This document shows positions 1-5,185 of a stretch of 8,727 nucleotides of DNA, piece after piece. Within the stretch, counting starts at the first letter, position 1; each line of letters begins with the position of its first letter. This stretch comes from Thermoplasmata archaeon (GTDB taxonomy: Archaea; Thermoplasmatota; Thermoplasmata; Lutacidiplasmatales; UBA184), in the NCBI GenBank assembly GCA_030042815.1, contig JASHYY010000005.1:1-8727 (forward strand), written 5' to 3'. Both the position numbers and the translations under genes were made by a program. The notes under the pieces are model-generated. The model was not told the DNA's origin. It saw only the letters and a program-made list of their open reading frames with translations, and searched no databases.

Positions 1-1
1 A

Positions 2-388
2 GAGGACAAGGACCGGTGCGCTCTCGTGATGGTGGCCCTCCGTGCCGGGCCGGGGACCCCTTCGATCGTGGCCCATGCAGAGTATGTCCGCGACGCCCCC
101 CAGGCTTCGGCCGCCGAGGTCGCCTTCCTCGTCGAGGACGCCTACCAAGGGCACGGATGCGCGACCGTTCTCCTCTGGCGCCTCGCGCGGGCCGCCCGAG
201 TCTCCGGGGTTCGGGAATTTCATGCCGCGGTCCTGATGGAGAACGACCAGATGCTCGAAGTGTTCCGCGGCTGCGGGTACCCGATCGAGGAATGGTGGGG
301 ACCGGACGCCGTTCAGGTCACGCTCGCGATCTCCCAGCGGGCCGAGCCGAATTTCCCCCGACCATCGAACCCCGTGTCGCACTCCTAG
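2..388 (+). CDS. GNAT-family N-acetyltransferase, C-terminal part (5' end outside window)
   Basis: The frame is open from base 2 and ends with TAG at 386-388, so the gene enters from outside the window; the ATG at 26 is probably internal. Counting from that ATG, the acetyl-CoA pyrophosphate-binding signature (Q/R-x-x-G-x-G/A) is seen as QGHGCA at residues 41-46, after the strand AEVAFLVED. A second GNAT hallmark, ENDQMLEVFRGCGY (72-85), matches the conserved 'EN..ML.vf...GF' of the C-terminal half. GNAT enzymes move the acetyl group of acetyl-CoA to an amine on a protein or small molecule; the substrate cannot be read here. The spacing resembles GNAT domains related to the Pat protein acetyltransferase, sometimes fused to acyl-CoA synthetases, so the missing upstream part could carry another domain. 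The last ~18 residues after VTLAI look like an unstructured tail. Family assignment is good; the substrate is unknown. Confidence 0.85.
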   Translation, partial: EDKDRCALVMVALRAGPGTPSIVAHAEYVRDAPQASAAEVAFLVEDAYQGHGCATVLLWRLARAARVSGVREFHAAVLMENDQMLEVFRGCGYPIEEWWGPDAVQVTLAISQRAEPNFPRPSNPVSHS

Positions 389-415
389 CCGCGTCGACCG
401 CCAGCGTCGCGTTCC

Positions 416-446
416 CCCGGTAGCGGCCGGGTGAGCGAGGCCTTTT
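416..446 (+). terminator. Possible 3' signal of the GNAT gene: short stem plus T-run
   Basis: A 5-bp inverted repeat (CCCGG at 416-420, CCGGG at 427-431) with a 6-base loop is followed ten bases later by a T5 run at 442-446. Archaeal polymerases terminate mainly at T-runs, so this could end the upstream transcript. The T-run is also the best candidate for the TATA region of the next gene, and the two readings compete. Weak. Confidence 0.25.
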
Positions 447-450
447 TCCC
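440..450 (+). promoter_or_regulatory. TATA-like element for the CDGSH gene
   Basis: A T-rich patch (CCTTTTTCCC) is centred about 30 bases before the ATG at 475, in an otherwise GC-rich gap. There is no Shine-Dalgarno sequence before the ATG. Together these fit a leaderless archaeal transcript. It lacks a TATA core, so it is a weak match. Confidence 0.4.
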
Positions 451-474
451 CCGTGACCCCTTCTCTCCGGTGCC

Positions 475-651
475 ATGCCGAAGGTCGAAGTGCGGTCGAG
501 CGAGAACGGCCCCAACATCATCCTCGTCAACGGAAAGTTCAGCCTCGCGCTCTGCCGGTGCGGACATTCGTCCCAGAAGCCGATGTGCGACGGCACCCAC
601 GCGAAGGTCGGCTTCAAGGCCCCGAAGGCCGAGATCGTCGTCGTCGAGTAG
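475..651 (+). CDS. CDGSH-type iron-sulfur domain protein (58 aa)
   Basis: This is a complete small ORF from ATG 475 to TAG 649-651. It carries the full CDGSH signature C-x-C-x2-S/T-x3-P-x-C-D-G-S/T-H as CRCGHSSQKPMCDGTH at residues 27-42. Cys27, Cys29, Cys38 and His42 should hold a redox-active, pH-labile 2Fe-2S cluster, as in mitoNEET-family proteins. The N-terminal half (VEVRSSENGPNIILVNGKFS) is the usual short beta section before the cluster in single-motif prokaryotic members, and the size is typical. No membrane anchor is present, so it is probably cytosolic. Electron transfer, cluster transfer or redox sensing are family possibilities; no partner is encoded alongside. The start fits a leaderless transcript. 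Its last 38 bases overlap the 3' end of the methyltransferase on the other strand. Identity is secure, the exact role is not. Confidence 0.93.
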   Translation: MPKVEVRSSENGPNIILVNGKFSLALCRCGHSSQKPMCDGTHAKVGFKAPKAEIVVVE

Positions 652-1426
652 CCGAGCGGCGGAACGCCCGCGCGGAGACACGCGGTCGGGCCGACGGTCG
701 CACGCCCACGTAGAGCCCCCGCTCGGAGGCGAACCGGCTTCGGACCCGCCGCACTCGGAGCCCCGCGCGAAGGAACGCGTCGCGCATGGTCGAGTCCGTG
801 AACAGAACGAGCTCGTGCCGTTCGACCCAGTGGCGGATCCGACCGCGGTCGAGAGCGAGGTAATGCATGTCCATCAACGAGCGGTCCCCCCGGCGCTCGG
901 ACGTGTTCATCCGCGCGATCGGAGATTCCGCGGTCCCGTAGTTCTGCAAGTGGACCGCGCCGACCCGGTAGTTCGACGGAGCCAGCCACGGCTCGACCAG
1001 CAGCACGCCGCCGGGAGCGAGATGCCGGGCGAAGTTCCGCAAGGTTCGGTCGAGGTCTGCGCGCGAGCGGACGTATCCGATCGCGGAGAAGAGGCAGGTG
1101 ATGGCGTCGAACTCCTCGGCGAACCGGTAGGTCTGCATCGTCGCTCGGACGAAGCGGGCGCCGGGGACCTTTCGTCGGGCGATCGCCAGCATGTGCGGGT
1201 TCGAGTCGAGACCGGTGACTTCGTACCATCGGCCCAGGTAGCGCAGGTGCTCTCCCGTGCCGCAGGCGACGTCCAGGAGCCGACGCGCGTCCGGAGGTCC
1301 GTAACGGCGCACCAGTTGGCGGACGCGACGCGCTTCCGCACGGTAGTCCTTCCAGGCGTAGACCCGGTCGTAGATCTCGGCCGACCGCCGGTACGGCGCC
1401 TCGAGCGAGATGGCGCGGCCCGGCAC
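614..1426 (-). CDS. Class I SAM-dependent methyltransferase (DesVI/TylM1-like)
   Basis: The 270-residue product is a Rossmann-fold methyltransferase. Motif I is LLDVACGTGEH (50-60), the acidic residue ending strand 2 is Asp74 in VTGLDSNPHML, strand 4 is FDAITCLFSAIGYV (106-119), and the post-motif segment is HLAPGGVLLVEPWL (135-148). The N-terminal YDRVYAWKDYRAEA is typical of the DesVI/TylM1 N-methyltransferase-like group that includes sugar N-methyltransferases; no sugar-biosynthesis genes lie nearby, so the substrate is open. I use GTG at 1426 as start because the conserved sequence begins close behind it and a GATATC element lies about 24 bases upstream, suggesting a leaderless message. 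The conserved domain ends near YVGVR (239-243). The last 27 residues are an Arg-rich tail, part of which lies opposite the end of the CDGSH gene. It is transcribed toward that gene and away from the MDR gene behind it. Confidence 0.85.
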   Translation of the reverse strand: MPGRAISLEAPYRRSAEIYDRVYAWKDYRAEARRVRQLVRRYGPPDARRLLDVACGTGEHLRYLGRWYEVTGLDSNPHMLAIARRKVPGARFVRATMQTYRFAEEFDAITCLFSAIGYVRSRADLDRTLRNFARHLAPGGVLLVEPWLAPSNYRVGAVHLQNYGTAESPIARMNTSERRGDRSLMDMHYLALDRGRIRHWVERHELVLFTDSTMRDAFLRAGLRVRRVRSRFASERGLYVGVRPSARPRVSARAFRRSATRRRRSRPSGP

Positions 1427-1447
1427 GCGCCCGCGACGGCGGGAGCC

Positions 1448-1453
1448 GATATC
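1448..1453 (-). promoter_or_regulatory. TATA-like element for the methyltransferase at 1426
   Basis: GATATC lies in the 99-base gap between the stop of the MDR gene and the GTG at 1426, centred about 24 bases before the start codon. No Shine-Dalgarno sequence is present. This geometry fits a leaderless archaeal promoter. Confidence 0.4.
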
Positions 1454-1525
1454 ACGCTAGCGAGGACCGCGGTCGACCCGGCCCCGTCCGTGGAAGGGTC
1501 CGCGGTCGGCCCGCCAGGAGTCGGG

Positions 1526-2467
1526 CTACAGTCGGATCACGGTCTTCCCGACGGCGTGGCCGGCCCGGATCTCCGCGAGGACGGCCGGAGCCTCCTCGAG
1601 CGAAACGACGCGTTCCACCGGGACCCGAATCCGTCGTTCCGCCACCTCTCGGACCAGTCGGTCGAGGAGCGCCGAAGACGGCTCGAGGTTGATGTTGAAC
1701 GCATCCACCGACCGGCGGGGGGTGGAGGACGGGTCGGCCGCATACACCGTCGAGCCGGCGCGCCCGCGGTCCCGCACCAGATCGAACGTCGAGCGGAAGC
1801 CGTCCGCACCCTGCATGAGGTCGAGGAGCGCGTCGACCCCGTGCGGATACGAGGCGTGGACCGTGTCGCTCCAGTCCGGGCGGGTGATATCCACCACCTC
1901 GTCCGCGCCCAGCGAACGGACCCGCGCCTCCGCCGGGCCGCGGGCCGCTGCGACCACGCGCACTCCGCGCGCGTGCGCGAGCGGAACGACGATCGAACCG
2001 ATCCCTCCCGAGGCGCCCACCACGAGAAGGGAACCCCCCGTCGGGACGGAAAGACGGTCGAGCGCGTAGAGCGCCGTCATGCCGGCGGTCGGAAGCGCGG
2101 CGGCGTCGAGGTCGGAAAGGCCGGCCGACGGGGAGGAGACGCCGATCGACTCGGGCACGACGGAGTACTCCGCGTACGTGCCGACGCCGACCGGGTCGTG
2201 AAGGAATTGCCCGAAGACCCGGTCGCCCTCGGAAAAGCGGCGGACCCCGGGTCCGACCGCGGCCACGGTCCCTGCCCCGTCGACTCCGAGCACCAGCGGG
2301 AAGTGGGTCGGTCGTCCCTTCAGCACTCCATTCGCGATCTTGGCATCGTACGGGTTCATGCCCGCCGCGGCCAGGCGGACCTGCACCTCGCCTGCGCTGG
2401 GGACCGGCTCCGGGAGGTCGAAGAGACGAGGTTCGGCACCGAACTCCTTCACCGCGACGGCGCGCAT
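1526..2467 (-). CDS. NAD(P)-dependent MDR-family oxidoreductase (quinone oxidoreductase-like, zinc-free)
   Basis: This 313-residue medium-chain dehydrogenase/reductase starts at ATG 2467 (MRAVAVKEFG). The frame can be extended to a GTG at 2554, but the added 29 residues are low-complexity, unlike the family, and would overrun the promoter. The GroES-like half has VQVRLAAAGMNPYDAKIANG (29-48) and LGVDGAGTVAAVGPGV (60-75). The Rossmann half has VVGASGGIGSIVVPLA (149-164), a nucleotide loop of the quinone-oxidoreductase subgroup, and the protein ends GKTVIRL like that subgroup. The cysteine clusters for structural and catalytic zinc are absent. It probably reduces quinones, enals or enones with NADPH in the cytosol; the exact substrate cannot be called. 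It is divergent from the exported protein at 2563, with a shared motif in the intervening 95 bases. Confidence 0.9.
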   Translation of the reverse strand: MRAVAVKEFGAEPRLFDLPEPVPSAGEVQVRLAAAGMNPYDAKIANGVLKGRPTHFPLVLGVDGAGTVAAVGPGVRRFSEGDRVFGQFLHDPVGVGTYAEYSVVPESIGVSSPSAGLSDLDAAALPTAGMTALYALDRLSVPTGGSLLVVGASGGIGSIVVPLAHARGVRVVAAARGPAEARVRSLGADEVVDITRPDWSDTVHASYPHGVDALLDLMQGADGFRSTFDLVRDRGRAGSTVYAADPSSTPRRSVDAFNINLEPSSALLDRLVREVAERRIRVPVERVVSLEEAPAVLAEIRAGHAVGKTVIRL

Positions 2468-2479
2468 GCCGTCCCCAGT

Positions 2480-2495
2480 CCCCTCCCCTATGAAA
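2480..2495 (-). promoter_or_regulatory. Promoter of the MDR gene (TATA-like element plus G-rich motif)
   Basis: On the minus strand TTTCATA (2495 to 2489) is centred 25 bases before the ATG at 2467 and runs directly into ATAGGGGAGGGG (2491 to 2480). There is no Shine-Dalgarno sequence at usual spacing, so a leaderless start is likely. The G-rich piece recurs in mirror image at the divergent promoter. Confidence 0.45.
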
Positions 2496-2530
2496 CCTGC
2501 CGGGGAACGACGGCGGCCCCGGCGGTCAGG

Positions 2531-2546
2531 GTAATAGGGGGAGGGG
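2531..2546 (+). promoter_or_regulatory. Promoter of the exported-protein gene (TATA-like element plus G-rich motif)
   Basis: GTAATA (2531-2536) is centred about 29 bases before the ATG at 2563 and runs into ATAGGGGGAGGGG (2534-2546). This is the mirror image, with one extra G, of the element facing the MDR gene. A leaderless or nearly leaderless transcript is expected. Confidence 0.45.
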
Positions 2547-2562
2547 CCTAGCACGCGCTCCG

Positions 2563-3033
2563 ATGCCCCCCCTGATGGACCGCGACTATCCGATGACCCG
2601 TCGCCAGACCCAGGTCCTCGTCGGGGGGCTCGTCGCGATGGTCGCGGTCGGATTCGCTCTGTTCGGCGGCCTCATTCCGGGGGTCCACCTGGCCTACGCG
2701 TCCGATATCGTCTCCTTCGGGGGGGTCGAGTACTACTCCGAGTCCTCGGTGCTGCACGTGCCCCTTGCGGTCAACGCAGCTCCGCCCTGGAACGTCTCGT
2801 TCCGCAACGTCACGTTCGAGCTGTGGCTTTCGAGCTGGTTCTCCCCCACCGGGGGCCTCGTCCATGGGGTCGGGACCGAACTCAACGGATCGAACGCGTC
2901 GTTCACGCTCGGCAACACCAACCCGAACGGTTCCCGTCAAACCCTGTTCGTCTCCCCGGACCTCGAGTGGGGAATCTTCTGGCCCGGGGGCGTCTTCGGC
3001 CCGCCGTTCGTCCAGCTGCTGGTCCGGACGTAG
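2563..3033 (+). CDS. Membrane-anchored extracellular protein, hypothetical, sequon-rich
   Basis: I do not recognise a family for this 156-residue protein. After a basic N-terminus (MTRRQ at 11-15) comes a single hydrophobic segment at about 18-38 that could be a signal peptide or an uncleaved anchor, so the remainder should lie outside the cell. The exported part is rich in Ser, Asn, Gly and aromatic residues, lacks cysteine, and alternates polar and hydrophobic residues like a beta-rich domain (VSFRNVTFELWLSSWF). It has five N-glycosylation sequons N-x-S/T at Asn77, 82, 108, 111 and 122, dense enough to suggest a glycosylated archaeal surface protein. ATG 2563 is chosen from the promoter distance; Met5 (2575) and Met11 (2593) are alternatives. 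It is divergent from the MDR gene, and a 253-base gap follows. Function unknown. Confidence 0.75.
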   Translation: MPPLMDRDYPMTRRQTQVLVGGLVAMVAVGFALFGGLIPGVHLAYASDIVSFGGVEYYSESSVLHVPLAVNAAPPWNVSFRNVTFELWLSSWFSPTGGLVHGVGTELNGSNASFTLGNTNPNGSRQTLFVSPDLEWGIFWPGGVFGPPFVQLLVRT

Positions 3034-3286
3034 CCCGCCGTGACTGACCGAGTGCTCCCGCGGTTCGAAGTCCGCGTCTCCGGGCACAAGGGCGGACTGC
3101 GCCGTCGGCCGCGGCCGTGCCCTGCTTCGGGACGCTCGTTCGGTAGGAGGCCGACGGGCTGCGGCTCGCGCGACGTAGGTCAAGCGGGTTCGGTCCGGTG
3201 CTCCGGGATCGCTTCTCCCCGCGGGCCGTGCCGTCAACCCGGGTTTACCGACAGGCCATCCCCGCGGAGCCTGCTCGCCCGAGCGC
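3034..3286 (+). other. Non-coding stretch before the OsmC-like gene
   Basis: I find no convincing gene here on either strand: open frames are Arg/Pro/Gly-rich shadows without recognisable motifs. A T-arm-like piece around 3059-3076 does not extend to a tRNA. The right end contains the likely promoter and the start-site inverted repeat of the OsmC-like gene. The rest shows nothing I can name. Confidence 0.5.
3242..3249 (+). promoter_or_regulatory. Weak TATA-like element for the OsmC-like gene
   Basis: GGTTTACC is the most AT-rich spot upstream and is centred about 41 bases before the ATG at 3287. Transcription would begin near 3270, giving a leader of roughly 15-20 bases made up mostly of the left arm of the start-site hairpin. 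Confidence 0.3.
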
Positions 3287-3301
3287 ATGCAAGCGCTCGG
3301 G
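3278..3301 (+). repeat. Perfect 9-bp inverted repeat with the start codon in its loop
   Basis: CCCGAGCGC (3278-3286) and GCGCTCGGG (3293-3301) are exact reverse complements, separated by six bases, ATGCAA, which contain the start codon of the OsmC-like gene. As RNA this is a stable GC-rich hairpin presenting AUG in a hexaloop. As DNA it is a 24-bp dyad just inside the transcript. A further GCTCG at 3273-3277 mirrors CGAGC at 3280-3284, so the pentamer appears three times in alternating orientation. Confidence 0.7.
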
Positions 3302-3730
3302 ACGTGGAAAGGCGGCTTTGAGACCCAGCTCGAGGACGACCGGGCCCACGCGGTCACGGTCGACCTCCCAATCGACGAGGGAGGGCGGAGCGTGGGACCG
3401 ACCGCGCTCGACCTGTCGCTCCTCTCGCTCGCCGGGTGCATCTCCACGACCTTCGCGCTCGTGGCCCGGAAGCGCCGCCTCGAATTCCAGGGCATGAGCG
3501 TCGCGCTCGAGGCGGAACGTCCCGAGGGGGCCGCGACCTTCTCGCGAGTCCACGGGACCCTCCGTTTGCGCACGCGGGCGAACCTCGCCGACGCCGAGAC
3601 GGTGCTCCGGCTCGCGGTGAAGATCTGCCCCGTGGGCGTGATCTTTCACCGGGCGGGAATTCCGGTCGAGGTCCGACTGCTGGTCGCCCCGGTCGGTCCC
3701 TCGCCGGGGACGGTCGCCGCGGCCCGGTGA
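3287..3730 (+). CDS. OsmC/Ohr-family peroxiredoxin-like protein
   Basis: This 147-residue protein matches OsmC/Ohr, thiol-dependent peroxidases that reduce organic hydroperoxides with a reactive cysteine pair. The first cysteine is Cys51 in LSLLSLAGCISTTFALVARKR (start of the long central helix) and the second is Cys114 in KICPVGVIF, the usual C-P-V segment. The N-terminal TWKGGFETQ, a fairly hydrophilic beta region and the GPTALDLSLLSLAGC approach are typical, and the length is standard. It should act in the cytosol as a homodimer with two active sites per dimer (family knowledge). ATG 3287 is the only usable start: conserved sequence follows at residue 5 and no in-frame start exists just upstream. 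That ATG sits inside a perfect inverted repeat, hinting at translational or operator control. The next gene has its own promoter 50 bases after this stop. Confidence 0.9.
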   Translation: MQALGTWKGGFETQLEDDRAHAVTVDLPIDEGGRSVGPTALDLSLLSLAGCISTTFALVARKRRLEFQGMSVALEAERPEGAATFSRVHGTLRLRTRANLADAETVLRLAVKICPVGVIFHRAGIPVEVRLLVAPVGPSPGTVAAAR

Positions 3731-3746
3731 CCGACGCGGGACGCCG

Positions 3747-3756
3747 ACATTTTTAC
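3747..3756 (+). promoter_or_regulatory. TATA-like element for the methyltransferase at 3780
   Basis: ACATTTTTAC is centred about 28 bases before the ATG at 3780, in the 49-base gap after the OsmC-like gene. No Shine-Dalgarno sequence precedes the ATG. This is the clearest leaderless-type promoter in the window. Confidence 0.55.
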
Positions 3757-3779
3757 CCGCTCCTGCGCTGGGCCCGCCG

Positions 3780-4406
3780 ATGCGCTTCTTCGACCGCGAG
3801 TACGAGGGGACCCCGCTCTGGGAGATCGGGCGCCCTCAGCCCGAGGTCGTGCGTCTCGAGGAGGAAGGCGAGATCGTCGGTCGGGTGATCGACGTCGGGT
3901 GTGGTACCGGCGAGAACGCGACCTTTCTCGCCGGCTGCGGGCACGAGGTCTGTGGGGTGGATTTCGCGCCGAACGCGCTGCGACAGGCCCGAGCCAAGGC
4001 GGCGGGACGTCCGCTCCCGCTCGTCTTCCGGGAGGAGAGTGCCCTCTCGTTGGAGAGGCTGAACGAGACCTTCGATACGGCGGTGGACTGCGGTCTCTTC
4101 CACGTCCTTCTCGACCCCCACCGACCGATCTACTCCGAGAGCCTCCGGGAAGTTCTACGGCCGGGGGGCCGGCTCTTCGTCCTTTGTTTCCGGGAGGACG
4201 AGCCGACCGAGTGGGGGGGTCCGCGCCGCGTCTCCCAGGCCGAGCTCGACGCAACGTTTTCCCGCGGTTGGGAAAAACGGTGGATTCGACCGGCGCGCTT
4301 CGAAGTCCGACTTCCGGGGGTCGAGGGTCGAGCCTGGCTGGCGGCCTACCGTCGCGCCGGAACCGCGGGGCACGGACCGGGTCCCGCCCGAACGACAGCC
4401 ATTTGA
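3780..4406 (+). CDS. Class I SAM-dependent methyltransferase
   Basis: The 208-residue protein shows the Rossmann methyltransferase pattern: motif I VIDVGCGTGEN (36-46), acidic strand-2 residue Asp61 in CGVDFAPNAL, strand 4 FDTAVDCGLFHVL (98-110), and LRPGGRLFVLCF (126-137). The opening FFDREYEG-TPLWEIGRPQPEV (3-23) resembles the 'W..G..qP' start of small thiopurine-methyltransferase-like and other methyltransferase-11/25-type enzymes, so a small-molecule thiol, selenium or metalloid substrate is possible but unproven. The fold ends near AWLAAYRR (185-192), followed by a short Gly/Ala/Pro-rich tail. It has its own TATA-like element, and the channel gene starts 39 bases downstream on the same strand, so the two may share a transcript. 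Fold assignment is firm, substrate unknown. Confidence 0.87.
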   Translation: MRFFDREYEGTPLWEIGRPQPEVVRLEEEGEIVGRVIDVGCGTGENATFLAGCGHEVCGVDFAPNALRQARAKAAGRPLPLVFREESALSLERLNETFDTAVDCGLFHVLLDPHRPIYSESLREVLRPGGRLFVLCFREDEPTEWGGPRRVSQAELDATFSRGWEKRWIRPARFEVRLPGVEGRAWLAAYRRAGTAGHGPGPARTTAI

Positions 4407-4445
4407 GGGACCCCGACGCTCCCCGCGAAGCGTTTCCGGCCCCTC

Positions 4446-5162
4446 ATGCGCGCAGACGAACGGACGGACGACTCGCTCCACCGGGCGAGCATCGAGGGAC
4501 TGGACGGTGCCGGCTCGGACATGAGCCGGTTGATCAGCATCTCCGACGGCGTGTTCGCGTTCTCGATGACGTTCCTCGTCATCGACCTCGTCCTGCCCCA
4601 ACGGCTCTCGTCGGGGTTGTACCCGGCGCTCCCGGGGTACCTCGGGTCTCAGACCGGGGCGCTCATCGCCTACGTCCTTTCGTTCTTCATCATCGCCGCC
4701 TGGTGGAGCACCCACCGCCGGCTCTTCTCCTCGATCGTCCGGTACGACTCCCTCCTCACCCGACTGAACTCCATCTTCCTCATGATCATCGCCGTCACGC
4801 CGTTCCTGGTCGGGATCCTTCTCGACTACGGGCCGGGCCTATCGTTCGGCCCGCAGAGCGCCAACGCTCGTCTCGCGGTCGCCCTCTACGGGGCGGTGGA
4901 AGCGTTCGGGGGCTTGGTCCTGCTCGCGGTCTGGAGGCACGCGACCCGGGACCACCGTCTGGTGCGTCCGGCCTTGCCCCACACCTGGATCCGGGCGACC
5001 GAGCAGGGGGCTCTCACGAACGCGGTCGTGTTCGCCATCTCGGTGCCGATCGCGTTCGTCTCCCCGCTCGTCTCCATGCTGTTGTGGATCTTCGTCATCT
5101 CCGGCTATCACCGGATCGTGCGATTGCGGCGGACGACCACCCCTTCGCTCCCAACGGAGTAG
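4446..5162 (+). CDS. TMEM175/DUF1211-family predicted potassium channel
   Basis: The 238-residue protein carries the diagnostic first-helix motif of prokaryotic TMEM175: RLISISDGVFAFSMTFLVIDL (28-48), matching 'R...fSDGVfaiamTLLvl'. A second landmark is FFIIAAWWSTHRRLF (80-94), the 'W..H...f' ending helix 2. Hydrophobic segments lie near 33-50, 70-88, 107-127, 143-164, 188-204 and 206-222, giving the expected six helices. Characterised family members are K+-selective channels that lack the TVGYG filter and use a hydrophobic ring in helix 1. Prokaryotic forms with one six-helix repeat work as tetramers in the cytoplasmic membrane. ATG 4446 gives a ~25-residue polar N-terminus; ATG 4521 (Met26), immediately before the motif, is a plausible alternative. 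It is convergent with the phosphoribosyltransferase gene, 14 bases away. Physiological role here (K+ leak or membrane potential) is inferred. Confidence 0.88.
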   Translation: MRADERTDDSLHRASIEGLDGAGSDMSRLISISDGVFAFSMTFLVIDLVLPQRLSSGLYPALPGYLGSQTGALIAYVLSFFIIAAWWSTHRRLFSSIVRYDSLLTRLNSIFLMIIAVTPFLVGILLDYGPGLSFGPQSANARLAVALYGAVEAFGGLVLLAVWRHATRDHRLVRPALPHTWIRATEQGALTNAVVFAISVPIAFVSPLVSMLLWIFVISGYHRIVRLRRTTTPSLPTE

Positions 5163-5170
5163 CGGTTCCG

Positions 5171-5185
5171 GTGGGGTCACCCCAC
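5171..5185. terminator. 6-bp inverted repeat at a convergent junction
   Basis: GTGGGG (5171-5176) and CCCCAC (5180-5185) are exact complements around TCA, which is the stop codon (TGA) of the minus-strand gene. It lies nine bases after the stop of the plus-strand channel gene, so it could mark transcript ends in both directions. There is no T-run, so termination is uncertain. Confidence 0.3.

Noticed and set aside
431..2551. A 706-codon open frame on the plus strand across the methyltransferase and MDR genes
   Set aside because: It is antisense to two clearly conserved genes, is dominated by Arg, Asp, Gly, His and Pro, and shows no domain motif. GC-rich third positions keep this antisense frame free of stops. 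The real plus-strand gene at its left end is the 58-residue CDGSH protein in another frame.
2468..2554. Upstream GTG start for the MDR gene adding 29 residues
   Set aside because: The added stretch is low-complexity and unlike the family, and it would cover the TATA-like element and the mirrored motif. The ATG at 2467 begins exactly where family members start.
3033..3090. T-arm-like sequence (CGCGG-TTCGAAGT-CCGCG) suggesting a tRNA
   Set aside because: The loop is eight bases with T where the invariant C61 should be. No matching acceptor, D-arm or anticodon arm is found at the right distances, and the 5' part would overlap the preceding gene.
3040..3321. A 93-codon plus-strand frame in the gap before the OsmC-like gene
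   Set aside because: It is Arg/Pro/Gly-rich with no motif, no start signal, and overlaps the conserved start of the OsmC-like gene in another frame.
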